Below are positions 16,157 through 25,531 of a stretch of 64,000 bases of DNA, piece after piece (position 1 is the first letter of the stretch; each line of letters opens with the position of its first letter). The notes below the pieces were generated by a model that saw nothing but the letters and a program-made list of their open reading frames with translations, ran no database searches and was not told the origin of the DNA. The translations under genes and the position numbers were made by a program. The stretch spans positions 136,304-200,303 of the forward strand of contig NZ_QKTW01000017.1 of assembly GCF_003236175.1 (NCBI RefSeq), given 5' to 3'. The stretch comes from Taibaiella soli (GTDB lineage Bacteria > Bacteroidota > Bacteroidia > Chitinophagales > Chitinophagaceae).

Positions 16157-17124
16157 TGGATAAACAATTCATATTAACGCTTCTTAATACCAAGGATATT
16201 GGAAAGGGTACTGTGCGCAAGCTTCTCGATAAGTCAATAAAACCATCGAGTACCAAAGACTTGATCGATTATCTCGAAGATTTGCGCGCGGAAAACAAAC
16301 GGGTTAAAGTCCCAACATTGGATAACTTGAATATAGGCGAGGAAAAGGCGGAACAGATTTTGAGCCTGTCTGAAAACAACAGTATCAGAATTCTATCAGT
16401 GAACGACGCACAATTTCCCGAACGATATAGAAGGATGCCTGACGGTCCGGTAATGATACATGTAAAGGGTAACTTGGAATGCCTGAATGAACAGACGTCT
16501 GTAGCAATTATAGGAACGAGAGAACCGAGTGATTATGGCGTGAACATAGGCAAGAGATACGGTCAAGTCTTCGCAGAAAAGAAGATTGCTGTAATTAGTG
16601 GGCTGGCTAAGGGGTGCGATACTGCAGGACATGAAGGATGTTTAGCAGGAAATGGCACCACCATTGCAATACTTGCTGGCGGACTCGATAAAATTTATCC
16701 TAAAGAAAATACTCAACTGGCGGACCGAATATTGGCTTCTGGCGGTGCACTCATTTCAGAGTATCAAATTGGCACGCCTGCACAGGGTAATTTCTTCGTT
16801 GAGCGAGACAGACTACAAAGCGGACTTAGTAAAGCGCTTTTGGTCATCGAAACAGACATTAAAGGAGGTTCAATGCACACAGTAGGATTTGCTCAGAAGC
16901 AAGGTGTTCCGGTATATTTCGATTACACCAGAGTCGCAGAAGAAAACCGGATGGACTTTCATAAATTCCAAGGTAACAGGGATATGATCGAAGGGAATAA
17001 GGCGAAGGCAATTAAAAATGGAAGCGATTTAAACGAACTGATAGATTTTATTATATCAACACCCTCCAACATTGGAAATGGGGGTATCATTGATAGTCAC
17101 AATAACCAAATGACGATGTTTTAA
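16156..17124 (+). CDS. DprA/Smf-like Rossmann protein
   Basis: 322 residues. All DprA signatures are present in order: IGTREPSDYG (119-128), SGLAKGCDTAGH (148-159), GGLDKIYP (175-182), ERDRLQSGLS (216-225) and GSMHTVGFA (238-246). In transformation DprA binds ssDNA and loads RecA. Accessory paralogs located in conflict islands are thought to sense or handle nucleic acids or nucleotides through the same Rossmann-like (LOG-related) fold. The normal DprA C-terminal winged helix is missing or very short. It overlaps the PRTase gene and is 4 bp from the HAD gene, so it is the middle of a tight three-gene operon. It is probably not the housekeeping dprA. Confidence 0.85.
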   Translation: MDKQFILTLLNTKDIGKGTVRKLLDKSIKPSSTKDLIDYLEDLRAENKRVKVPTLDNLNIGEEKAEQILSLSENNSIRILSVNDAQFPERYRRMPDGPVMIHVKGNLECLNEQTSVAIIGTREPSDYGVNIGKRYGQVFAEKKIAVISGLAKGCDTAGHEGCLAGNGTTIAILAGGLDKIYPKENTQLADRILASGGALISEYQIGTPAQGNFFVERDRLQSGLSKALLVIETDIKGGSMHTVGFAQKQGVPVYFDYTRVAEENRMDFHKFQGNRDMIEGNKAKAIKNGSDLNELIDFIISTPSNIGNGGIIDSHNNQMTMF

Positions 17125-17128
17125 GTTT

Positions 17129-17647
17129 ATGGGTGGGTTCATTTTCGATTTGGATCAGACGTTAGTCGATAGTTCTGTCGCCGAGATGCATCGGCAAGCC
17201 CGGGACTGGTCAAAAGTATATGAGTTGATTCCTGAATTTCATATTTATGATGGGATGTTGGAGTTGTTGAACAAAATAGTGGCCAAGGGATATGCATTAT
17301 CGATTGTTACAGCATCTCCATCGACATATTGTCAACGGGTAATCGAACACTTCAGGCTGCCATTTACGGTAGCTGTCTGTTACCACGATACTCAGAAGCG
17401 AAAACCTCATCCGGAACCAATACTTCTTGCATGTGAGCGAATGGCGATTAGTCCTTCGAAAGTGATATCTATTGGAGATCGAGATATTGACATTGTTGCT
17501 TCTCGCTCTGCCAATGTTTTTTCAATCGGCGCGTTGTGGGGAAGCTCAATATCGGATCGGCAGAAATTAATCGAGTCAAAACCCAATTTGATATTTACCA
17601 GTCCTGCAGAATTGATGGATTTCTTGGTACTCAAAGGAAAGATATAA
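17129..17647 (+). CDS. HAD-superfamily hydrolase
   Basis: 172 residues. HAD motif I FDLDQTLVDS with Asp7 and Asp9, motif II Thr61 in IVTASPS, motif III Lys92 in KRKPHPEP, and motif IV GDRDID (116-121) are all intact, so it should be an active phosphatase, perhaps of a phosphosugar or nucleotide. The cap is small and helical between residues 15 and 50. It is the third gene of the PRTase-DprA-HAD operon. A phosphatase next to a PRPP-using domain suggests synthesis or removal of a nucleotide-like compound, though that is inference. Confidence 0.85.
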   Translation: MGGFIFDLDQTLVDSSVAEMHRQARDWSKVYELIPEFHIYDGMLELLNKIVAKGYALSIVTASPSTYCQRVIEHFRLPFTVAVCYHDTQKRKPHPEPILLACERMAISPSKVISIGDRDIDIVASRSANVFSIGALWGSSISDRQKLIESKPNLIFTSPAELMDFLVLKGKI

Positions 17648-17734
17648 GTGCTTACGAGCGTAAAAGGGCTATTTGAAACGTTATAGGAGTGATTTGACAG
17701 ATATTGTTTGTATGCATCCTTGAACAATATAAAT

Positions 17735-18263
17735 ATGAAAACATTTACCGACCTTATTTCTTCTGTCTTGCATTTTGTGCTTATATGCCCAGGTTAAAAA
17801 GGAGGTTGACAATGGTATTTTTGTTTTATTTCCTTCTGCCTCGGAATACAAAACAACGACGTCAACGTCTACTTACTTAGCGAAAACTCAAAACTGCATT
17901 TTTATGGTACTAATCCAAAGAAATGCAATCCCGAATTACCCGGAGTATGTAAAAGCGAAACAAAAATGGACGGCCTCAGAGATCGAAAAAGTTGAAAGTT
18001 CGTTTTTGGATAATATTGCCAAGGGTAAGCTTGAGTATACCGGAAACCAAGGTGTCGTTACTCCGATAAAAATAGGAGGCTATAGAGGTCGAAACATCGA
18101 ATATTCAGCAATAAACCCTGCAACCGGCGAGCGAGGAAAGCGGTTTACTAAAGTTTTTTTAGTTAGGGATAAAGCTATAAACTTTGATGTTTGGTTTTTA
18201 AATGATAGTCAAACGGCAATTCGAGAAAAGGACAAATTCCTTAATTCAATCCAAGTTCAGTAA
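17735..18263 (+). pseudogene. Secreted protein gene with 5' frameshift
   Basis: The ATG at 17735 runs into a stop after 20 codons. The adjacent frame is open from about 17739 to 18263. Removing one A from the AAAA run at 17738-17741 would give a perfect signal peptide (MKHLPTLFLLSCILCLYA) joined to a protein of about 175 residues. The mature part is basic, with KQKWTASEIEKVE, GGYRGRNIEY and KVFLVRDKAINFDVW stretches, and ends in a FLNSIQVQ helix typical of small exported proteins. So it is either a recently dead gene or a single-base sequencing error. It lies 87 bp after the HAD gene. Function unknown. Confidence 0.6.
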
Positions 18264-18391
18264 TTAAAAGTGTCGGTAGAATAGTGAGGAGACAGATCGA
18301 TGTGGAATAGTGAATTGTTAGAATTTCCGCCACTTGATGCGAATTTCAGTCCTTAAATTTTTTGAGCTGCGACCAGTCGTTATTTTAGTAG

Positions 18392-18676
18392 CTTGCCAAA
18401 CAAGTACAGGAAAATGTTGTAAAACAAATCAACAATGAGCGAGACCAATCACTAAACGACAGCAAGAAGGACGACGTCCTAATGAAACTAATGCTGGTAA
18501 GTCATGCAGCGGAGGATCTGCCACAGATAATTCGGTCCATGGAGACACTTGCATCGGTCTTCGAGGGCCGCGGCAGAGAACTGTTGCAGCAGGCAGAAAA
18601 GATGCGAGAGGACAAGGCAGTGCTCGAAAAACGGCTGCAAACCGAAAAAGGAGACCAACAATCCGATCTGAAATGA
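18392..18676 (+). pseudogene. Coiled-coil protein fragment
   Basis: An open frame of about 94 codons follows two TAG stops at 18386-18391 without a good start; the first ATG is at 18482 and would leave 64 residues. The translation (AKQVQENVVKQINNERDQ, later MRED-AVLEKRLQTEKG) is strongly helical and charged like a coiled coil. The codons upstream of 18482 continue the same character, so the gene probably lost its 5' part by a frameshift. An ATG at 18337 in another frame opens a short hydrophobic stretch (FFELRPVVILVA) that may belong to it. No family recognised. Confidence 0.4.
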
Positions 18677-18832
18677 TTTGACTCTGGGCTTCAAAAATGA
18701 AAACGGGACTTTGACTGAATTCCAATACTCTATACAAAAACGACCATCAGATAAACATCCGGCAAGTATTTGTATAATGAAATAAAATATAACTTTCCGG
18801 ATGTTTATTAATATTTCCATTAGTCACCCACC

Positions 18833-18858
18833 GGCAATGTTTCCACATTGCCTTTTTT
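18833..18858 (+). terminator. Terminator hairpin
   Basis: GGCAATGT (18833-18840) and ACATTGCC (18845-18852) pair perfectly around TTCC and are followed by six T residues. It ends plus-strand transcription after the 17735-18676 remnants. Confidence 0.8.
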
Positions 18859-18916
18859 ATTGATGTCAAGGCAGAAATGATCTTGTAAAAGTTCTACTGA
18901 ATGATTTGCAGCAAGA

Positions 18917-18943
18917 TAAAAAAGACGAGGTTGAAACCCCGTC
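18917..18943 (-). terminator. Minus-strand terminator hairpin
   Basis: On the minus strand GACGGGGTT pairs with AACCTCGTC (one G-T pair) and is followed by TTTTTT. No intact minus-strand gene lies upstream of it in 18944-19739, so it may be left over from a lost gene. The rest of 18944-19195 shows nothing I can identify. Confidence 0.55.
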
Positions 18944-19198
18944 ACTACTTTCTTAGTTTAAACGTATAAATAATCTTATGCAAAGATAATGTATAATTAT
19001 AATATTTAATGTATTTGGTGGAACAAATCACCTTTTCAAATCCACTGATTAAATGACTTGCATCAGGATTGCCGTAAGTGATCTTGATTATAGCTCTTGA
19101 TTATTTGCAATGTAAATATTGGACTTATATCGTCCAATTGTAACCTGGCATGAAGATTTTAGGTGTCAAAATAGAACCTTGAACAGAATAAATGAATC

Positions 19199-19531
19199 TT
19201 CACTTTTAAATTTTTCTTTGACCTGTACGATGTCATTGACAATATCAAATCCAAAGACCATTCTCAATTTGCAATCAAATGTTAACACCTGGTAGCATCC
19301 GTGATGATTGACACTGTACTCAAGAAGTTCATGGAACTTGGCATTTGTGCATTGTCCCTGCATGATTCAATTTTCGTGAATAACGAATCTGATTTGAATC
19401 ATGCCGAAGAATTGATAACTCAAGCGATGAGTGAAAAGCACGGTGTGAAAGTGTCATTCAAAAGGAATCAATTCATGAGGTCAAAGAAGAAAAATGTATT
19501 GAAGAAAGGATTGAGGAAATGGCTGAATTGA
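19199..19531 (+). pseudogene. Decayed second copy of the polymerase-like gene
   Basis: In one frame 19238-19282 reads DNIKSKDHSQFAIKC, which resembles motif A of the intact gene (IDLKNSQFAI). A TAA at 19283 follows, and the same frame then reads MIDTVLKKFMELGICALSLHDSIFV, matching the motif C region (DNLYPSIKDAGLFCLTKHDSLIV), including the HDS triplet. About 110 codons, including motif B, are missing between them. Beyond motif C the frame continues to 19531 with a basic tail not seen in the intact copy. So this is an internally deleted, stop-containing relative rather than a recent duplicate. None of the R or beta repeats occurs near it. Confidence 0.55.
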
Positions 19532-19739
19532 TGATTGAATGTCATCCTACTTTTGAAGAAGATAAATGGATGAGGAAACAGTTGAAGATCGCCCGGAAGA
19601 GAGAACGGAAAGTGATGCAGCGAACTTGTGTCGATGGTGGAATGTGATGGGGGCTTAACATTCCAAATCAGTTGAATAATGGGATAAAGCATAGTATTTG
19701 ATAGAAATAATTAGTTTTAGGGATTGAATCATCCGCATT

Positions 19740-22274
19740 ATGGCCCAAAAACCATTTAAAGTTTCTGCACGTACGGCCAGGCTAATTGGTCGAGAAAACG
19801 TGTCAAATGTTGACGGAGCAATAATAGAATTGGTGAAAAATTGCTTCGATGCAGATTCTCCGATTTGCATTCTATATTTTGACATACAGTTTGAATTTAT
19901 CCCCGAAACAATAAGCCTCAAAGAATATCAAAGATTTGTTGATGAAAATCCTATATTAAATCAGGGATATTCATTAAATAGAGAATCGAAGTTTTATTTT
20001 CTTGACAACGATTGTTCGGATGACGTGCTAAAGGACATAGAGTTTTTTTTCAAAAGTAAAAACCAACTCTTTATAATAGATCAAGGGGACGGAATGACAG
20101 AAGAGGTTATCGATAAGCATTGGATGACGATAGGAACAAACAATAAATTATCTGATGTTTTTACCGGTGGCGGGCGGGTAAAAGTTGGTGCAAAAGGTAT
20201 AGGGCGTTTTGCGCTGGACAGACTTGGAAGTACTTGTCACATGATAACCTTACCCAAGGGGAAAAAGAACGGATTTAATTGGCTCGTCAATTGGGAGGAC
20301 TTTGAAAAAGATGGCGCCATAATTGGAGATATCAATGCTGATTTTACTGTGGTTCGGAACCTTAATTTGAGAAAAACAGTTGTAGATCTAACTGGTGACG
20401 CAAGAATAGCTAAAATTATAACCTCGTCTAAACTTAATTTTGATCAAGGAACGTGTTTGCATATTGGGAATTTAAGAGATTGGTGGACTGAAAAAACTTT
20501 AAGTGAACTTTTTGAAAATTTAGAGACGCTATCTCCTCCTGGTAATAAACAAAAGTTTCAAATTGAGCTAATAAGTAGAAATTATCCTGTCAAATTTGGT
20601 CGTGTTGCAAATGAAACGTATTCTGATTTTGATTACCGAATTTTTGCAAAGGTTAACTCTGACAAATCGATTGAAATAAAAGTTGATAGAAACGAATTAC
20701 AGGTAAACAAAATAGATAAAGACCTTTTCAAACGTAAGGCGATGTTGCAGCCGCCATACGATTACCAAACGTTTAAAAAAGGTAGCTTCGAAATAAAAAC
20801 CTCCATAAACGACCTTCTACCTTGGTTAGCAAATAGCTCTTTTGCTAAGGAGGCAAACAATTTAAAGAATTTCGATTTTCTCTTTTACTTTATAAAGCAG
20901 GCAAGTACTCAAAATGATAAAGAACGCTTTGGCTATAGAAGCTTTAATAGAACAGACAGAGCTTCATGGTTTAGGAAATTTGGTGGAATAAAGGTTTTTA
21001 GAGACAATTTTAGAGTTCGTCCATATGGAGAATTTGAAAATGCATCTTTTGATTGGTTGTTGCTTGGAGATCGCCAGGCAAAAAGCCCTGCCGGTATAAC
21101 CAAGCACGGGGGGGGCTGGAGAGTTGCGCCCAATCAAGTTGCCGGGATTGTAAATATTTCCAGGATTTCTAATTTAAATTTTGAGGACAAGTCAAGTCGC
21201 GAAGGTTTTCAGGAAAATGACACTTTCTATATTTTCAAACTGTTACTTTTAGAGATAATTCATGTCTTCGAAATTGATAGGCATGACGTGATGCGTGAGA
21301 TAGATTTATTAAAGCGAGAGAAGAAAGACGCTGATGACGCAAAAAGAAAGGCAGAAGAATTGATAGAAGAAGGGGAAGATCATGAAATTAATGAGGAAAG
21401 TAAAACTAAAGATGATTTCAAAGAGGAAAGGGATACATTTAAATCTGCCTTTAGCTCTATAAAAGCTGATCTTGATGACGCGGAAGAACAGATTCGCATT
21501 CTTAGTGCTTTGGCTACAACAGGACTTATAATAACCAGTTTTGCACATGAGTTTCCATCTTTTAAAAATAAACTTATTAGAAGTACAAATAATCTTTCCA
21601 ACTCTTTAGACAAAGAATTAAATAGGAGCAGATTAGAAAAAAAATTGGATGCGAAGCATAATCCATTTAATCATCTCGACAACCTTAAAAAAGCACACGA
21701 AGGTATTACACACTGGTTAGATTTGTCTTTGGCAGCAGTCAGAAAAGATAAACGAGCATTAAAAAACATTGATTTGAAATCTTACCTGTCAGATTTTAAA
21801 AATGAAACATGGAAGGAGGTTCTGATAGCAAGGAAAACCACTTTGTTAATTGATTCGGATAATGTTGCAGACCTTACAATTAAGGGATTTTTGATAGATG
21901 TCGATAGCATTTTCAATAATCTTTTAATTAATTCGTTTGATGCGTTTGATAGAAAAGGCTTTTCGGGAGAGCGAACCGTACGCATTTCAATTGACCTGAT
22001 TGTACCTTCGGAAGACGAAAAAGAATATATACTGATTCACTATAAAGATTCAGGCCCCGGTCTCTTGAAAAGTATAGAGAATCCATACAATATCCTTAGA
22101 CGCGGTTATACTACGAAAGTAAATTCTGAAAACGAACAAATTGGTACTGGCTTAGGGATGTGGATAATAAGCGAAGCAGTCTCATTCTATGGCGGAATTA
22201 TCGAATTATTAAGTTCCAAAACAGGATTCGAGTTGAAAATTTTAATACCATATAAAAAAGCGTCTAATGAGTAG
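19740..22274 (+). CDS. Dual-GHKL ATPase, histidine-kinase-like
   Basis: 844 residues with two GHKL modules. The N-terminal one is Hsp90/MORC/MutL-like: N-box IIELVKNCFDADS with Glu30 and Asn34, G1 DQGDGM (115-120), G2 GAKGIGRFAL (151-160). Residues 180-480 should be its S5-type transducer and linker. A charged coiled coil (about 515-590) leads to an H-box-like SFAHEF with His604. The C-terminal module is an ordinary HATPase_c: NNLLINSFDAFD near 718-728, then SGPGL, then GTGLGM (802-807). The stop overlaps the start of a receiver gene, so a His-Asp relay is likely. It heads a four-gene operon with an HNH nuclease and a methylase; MORC/MutL-like ATPases are known partners of restriction systems. 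Confidence 0.82.
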   Translation: MAQKPFKVSARTARLIGRENVSNVDGAIIELVKNCFDADSPICILYFDIQFEFIPETISLKEYQRFVDENPILNQGYSLNRESKFYFLDNDCSDDVLKDIEFFFKSKNQLFIIDQGDGMTEEVIDKHWMTIGTNNKLSDVFTGGGRVKVGAKGIGRFALDRLGSTCHMITLPKGKKNGFNWLVNWEDFEKDGAIIGDINADFTVVRNLNLRKTVVDLTGDARIAKIITSSKLNFDQGTCLHIGNLRDWWTEKTLSELFENLETLSPPGNKQKFQIELISRNYPVKFGRVANETYSDFDYRIFAKVNSDKSIEIKVDRNELQVNKIDKDLFKRKAMLQPPYDYQTFKKGSFEIKTSINDLLPWLANSSFAKEANNLKNFDFLFYFIKQASTQNDKERFGYRSFNRTDRASWFRKFGGIKVFRDNFRVRPYGEFENASFDWLLLGDRQAKSPAGITKHGGGWRVAPNQVAGIVNISRISNLNFEDKSSREGFQENDTFYIFKLLLLEIIHVFEIDRHDVMREIDLLKREKKDADDAKRKAEELIEEGEDHEINEESKTKDDFKEERDTFKSAFSSIKADLDDAEEQIRILSALATTGLIITSFAHEFPSFKNKLIRSTNNLSNSLDKELNRSRLEKKLDAKHNPFNHLDNLKKAHEGITHWLDLSLAAVRKDKRALKNIDLKSYLSDFKNETWKEVLIARKTTLLIDSDNVADLTIKGFLIDVDSIFNNLLINSFDAFDRKGFSGERTVRISIDLIVPSEDEKEYILIHYKDSGPGLLKSIENPYNILRRGYTTKVNSENEQIGTGLGMWIISEAVSFYGGIIELLSSKTGFELKILIPYKKASNE

Positions 22275-22923
22275 ATATTTGATTGCTTATATCGATGAGG
22301 ATCAGGGAGATCGTGAACAATTTGAAATATATTTTGATGAATATAAGGAAGATTTTCAGGTGACTAATTTATTTCCAGGTAAAAAATCTCTGGAGGAATT
22401 GGTTGAGGAAGTAGTGGAAACTGCACCGGATATTGTCGTTCTTGATTTCAATCTTAAGTATTCGGATGATACCGTTCCAGATAATGGGGACGTCGTAATG
22501 CAAAGAATTTCAGATAGAAAACCTTTACTTCCCGTTGTTTTAATGACATCGTATAAAAATTTTGCTGAAAAGAGTTTTATTTCTCCTGAAAAGAGAAAAA
22601 GTATCCTCGAAAAATCGATGCTAAATGATGCTAAGGATAAAGGTTTCAGGGATGAATTGCTTGTATATATCACTTATTATAAAGACTTGCTTCAGAAATA
22701 CAAAGATGAGTTTGCCGGGTTACAACATAAAGGACAATTAAGTGATGTTGAGCAAGCACGGCTTTTAGAACTTGATAGTATCTTGGAAGAAGCAGTAGAT
22801 CGACAATCTGCAATTAAGTCGGAACATAAGACAGACGAGAATTTATCAGATTTACAAAATCTTATAAGCAGTACAAAAGAATTAATTAAGGACCTAAAGA
22901 ATAAACCCAATGCCTCAGTTTAG
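22267..22923 (+). CDS. Receiver-domain protein with helical tail
   Basis: 218 residues. A response-regulator receiver is visible: acidic pair in YIDED (9-12), phosphoacceptor Asp60 in VVLDFNLKY, Thr94 in VLMTS, and the conserved Lys near 116 in ILEKSML. The rest (about 125-218) is helical and charged, with no DNA-binding domain seen, so it probably acts by protein-protein contact. It overlaps the ATPase gene by 8 bp and the HNH gene by 14 bp, which implies strict co-expression. Its most likely partner is His604 of the upstream kinase-like ATPase, and its output may be the nuclease. Confidence 0.78.
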   Translation: MSRYLIAYIDEDQGDREQFEIYFDEYKEDFQVTNLFPGKKSLEELVEEVVETAPDIVVLDFNLKYSDDTVPDNGDVVMQRISDRKPLLPVVLMTSYKNFAEKSFISPEKRKSILEKSMLNDAKDKGFRDELLVYITYYKDLLQKYKDEFAGLQHKGQLSDVEQARLLELDSILEEAVDRQSAIKSEHKTDENLSDLQNLISSTKELIKDLKNKPNASV

Positions 22924-23515
22924 AATCCTAACCCCAGGAAATAGTTGTAACGTCATTAGAGCAAATTATCGTGATTACAAGAGACCGTGGTTAGTTAATG
23001 ATTTTTCGCAAAAATGTGGTTATTGTGGGGACCACGACATGTGGGCTGGCGGTTGGAGAGGAATGCAAATTGATCATTTCGCTCCAAAAAAAAAATTTCC
23101 TGACCTCAAGAGTACCTATTCAAATTTGGTTTATTCATGTTTCTATTGTAATAACAATAAATCAGATGACTGGGTTACGAATTCTCCTGATCCCAGCATT
23201 TCAGAGGATAACAGCAGAGGATACATACATCCGAGGCTGGAGTTATATAATGAGATTTTTGAAAGGGATGTTTCGGGAAAAATAATAGCACTAACTGATG
23301 TCGCAAAATACATGCATAAGCAATTGTGTCTGGGACTTGCGAGACACAGAATGATCTTTGTCCTTGAGGAACTTTATAACCTCTGGCGGGAGTTAAATCA
23401 AATTGTTTTATCAGAGGAAATAGACGAGGATAAACGGATGCAATTTGAAGAAAATAAATCCAATATTTCAAAAAAATTTATGGAATATTTTAGTCATTAC
23501 CGGTCTGTAGTTTAA
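22910..23515 (+). CDS. HNH endonuclease
   Basis: 201 residues. Zinc-binding HNH layout: CGYC (Cys36, Cys39), the catalytic region MQIDHFAPK with Asp55-His56, then SNLVYSCFYCNNNKSD with Cys77, Cys80 and Asn residues 81-83. The fold matches HNH nucleases of restriction-type systems. The C-terminal 110 residues are helical. It overlaps the receiver gene and is followed after 29 bp by an N6-adenine methylase, so it is probably the cutting subunit of a restriction system controlled by the upstream two-component-like pair. Confidence 0.85.
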   Translation: MPQFRILTPGNSCNVIRANYRDYKRPWLVNDFSQKCGYCGDHDMWAGGWRGMQIDHFAPKKKFPDLKSTYSNLVYSCFYCNNNKSDDWVTNSPDPSISEDNSRGYIHPRLELYNEIFERDVSGKIIALTDVAKYMHKQLCLGLARHRMIFVLEELYNLWRELNQIVLSEEIDEDKRMQFEENKSNISKKFMEYFSHYRSVV

Positions 23516-23544
23516 AGTAACGTGCAAGCTTTATTGAAGTACAA

Positions 23545-25377
23545 ATGAAAATTGAAGTTTTTAAATTTTTAAACAGTTATTCTACAAATACACTTGAAAT
23601 TGATAGAATAATAGTTTCAACTTTTTTATATGAAAACGGACTTGACAATACGCGTAATAACCTACTGCGTAGTTATTTGATTCAAGCCGGGGATGATGAT
23701 TATGACGCACTGCTTTCATTTCAAAAAATATGTAGTCTAAGAGATCTTGAGGAATTAATTAAAGTTTTTGAATTTGTTATTTCGCCTTCGGACAAAATTG
23801 TTAATGGTGCAGTCTATACTCCCGAATTTATAAGAGAGTATATCGTTAAGAGTTGTTTAGAACAATTTCAAGGGGACATCAATTCAATGTCCATTGCCGA
23901 TTTGGCGTGTGGATGTGGAGGATTTCTTTTGTCAGTCGCACGCCAGCTTTATAACTTAACAGATTCCTCTTACTACGATATTTTCAAACACAATATTTTT
24001 GGTGTAGATATAGCAGACTATAGCATTGAAAGAACCAAAATCTTATTGTCGCTATTTGCTGTAAAAAATGGAGAAGAAAGGGAGATATTTGAATTTAATT
24101 TATGTCAAGGTAATTCTCTGGAGCTAAATTGGACTTCAAATTTTCGAAGGTATGATGAACTTGGTGGTTTCGATATCGTTGTTGGAAATCCTCCGTATGT
24201 GTGTTCAAGGAATATGTCTGAAGAAACTTTACTTTCGATAAGTAATTGGGAAGTTTCAAAAACTGGGCACCCCGATCTTTATATTCCTTTCTTTCAGTTA
24301 GGATATGAATGTCTAACGAAAAATGGAGTGTTAGGATTTATCACAGTAAATACTTTCACTAAGAGTATTAATGGTCGTGCGCTGCGTAAATATTTTAGTG
24401 ACAAAAATGTTGATTTAAAAATAATCAGCTTTGGTGGAGAACAATTATTCCCTGATAGGAACACATATACGTGTATATGCTTTCTGAGTAATAATGATCC
24501 GGCAGTGAAGTATATCAGAATAGCCAGTAAAAATATTATATCTCTTCAATTAGAAACCCTCGTAAGGTTTCCATATAGTGAATTGAATAATTTCGACGGG
24601 TGGAACTTGACAAATGATAGGTCTACTTCGGAGTTTCTTAAGACAATCGAATCTGTCGGAAAGCCATTCAAGGATGTTTTTAAAACAAAAAATGGAATCG
24701 CAACATTAAAGAATGATGTTTTTAAATTTACTCCTTTGGCTGAAGACGGTCAATTTTACTATTTCGTAGAAGATAGTCAAGAGTACGCTATAGAACGTAA
24801 CATCTGCCGGGATATAATTAATGCAAATAAAATAAGGAATCCAGAAGACATTAATCTTTTACGGGAAAAGATTATTTTTCCTTATGATCAGGAGATCAAA
24901 ATTCTCGCTGAAATGGAGATGCGTGAAAGGTTTCCGAATGCTTTTAAATATCTGAAATCAAAAAAGTCCATTTTGTCAACAAGGGATAAAGGGCAAAGAG
25001 AGTATGAAAAATGGTACGCATTCGGCAGACGTCAATCAATGGATATTAGGCAATACAAGCTTTTCTTTCCCCACATATGTGACAAACCTGTTTTTACTCT
25101 CTGTTCGGATCGAGAATTGCTTTTTTATAACGGACTGGCCATTGTGTCAGATGACATGGAGGAATTAAAGGCTGTTCAAATAATACTTAGTTCTCAACTT
25201 TTCCTGAAGTATATAAAAAATAACACAAAGGATTATGCTTCAGGATATATATCTATGAGTAGGAATTATCTCAAAAATTTTGGGGTTCCACACTTTACTC
25301 AATCCTTTATTAAACGACTTTTAAACAATGATAACGTCGAGGAGTTTTTAGCTCATACTTATAACATTGAACTGTAA
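23545..25377 (+). CDS. N6-adenine DNA methyltransferase (Eco57I/TaqI-like)
   Basis: 610 residues. SAM-binding motif X/I: GAVYTPEFI (88-96) and ADLACGCGGFLL (118-129); acidic motif II in GVDIADYS; catalytic motif IV GNPPYV (about 214-219). The C-terminal half resembles the target-recognition domain of Eco57I/TaqI-type enzymes, ending with YASGYISMSRNYLKNFGVP, a pattern common at their end. No nuclease domain is fused, so cleavage must come from another protein, most likely the HNH enzyme next to it. It is the last gene of the four-gene operon and probably protects host DNA or marks targets. Confidence 0.88.
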   Translation: MKIEVFKFLNSYSTNTLEIDRIIVSTFLYENGLDNTRNNLLRSYLIQAGDDDYDALLSFQKICSLRDLEELIKVFEFVISPSDKIVNGAVYTPEFIREYIVKSCLEQFQGDINSMSIADLACGCGGFLLSVARQLYNLTDSSYYDIFKHNIFGVDIADYSIERTKILLSLFAVKNGEEREIFEFNLCQGNSLELNWTSNFRRYDELGGFDIVVGNPPYVCSRNMSEETLLSISNWEVSKTGHPDLYIPFFQLGYECLTKNGVLGFITVNTFTKSINGRALRKYFSDKNVDLKIISFGGEQLFPDRNTYTCICFLSNNDPAVKYIRIASKNIISLQLETLVRFPYSELNNFDGWNLTNDRSTSEFLKTIESVGKPFKDVFKTKNGIATLKNDVFKFTPLAEDGQFYYFVEDSQEYAIERNICRDIINANKIRNPEDINLLREKIIFPYDQEIKILAEMEMRERFPNAFKYLKSKKSILSTRDKGQREYEKWYAFGRRQSMDIRQYKLFFPHICDKPVFTLCSDRELLFYNGLAIVSDDMEELKAVQIILSSQLFLKYIKNNTKDYASGYISMSRNYLKNFGVPHFTQSFIKRLLNNDNVEEFLAHTYNIEL

Positions 25378-25531
25378 GCGCGGTTTCATATTGAGTGACA
25401 CTATGACGAGCTTGTAAGAAAATAGAAGATCAGTCAATTGTATTTATCAGACAGTAAGGCAATGATTTTACAAGATTACGTCTGATTTTTTTGAAAAAAT
25501 GATGGAACAGTGCCTTTGTTTAATCTTAATG

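Noticed and set aside
16156-17124. Housekeeping dprA
   Set aside because: It is embedded in an operon with PRTase and HAD genes in an accessory island, and the usual C-terminal winged helix is missing.
19166-19363. 65-codon minus-strand open frame
   Set aside because: It is antisense to the decayed polymerase copy, which explains the sequence better.
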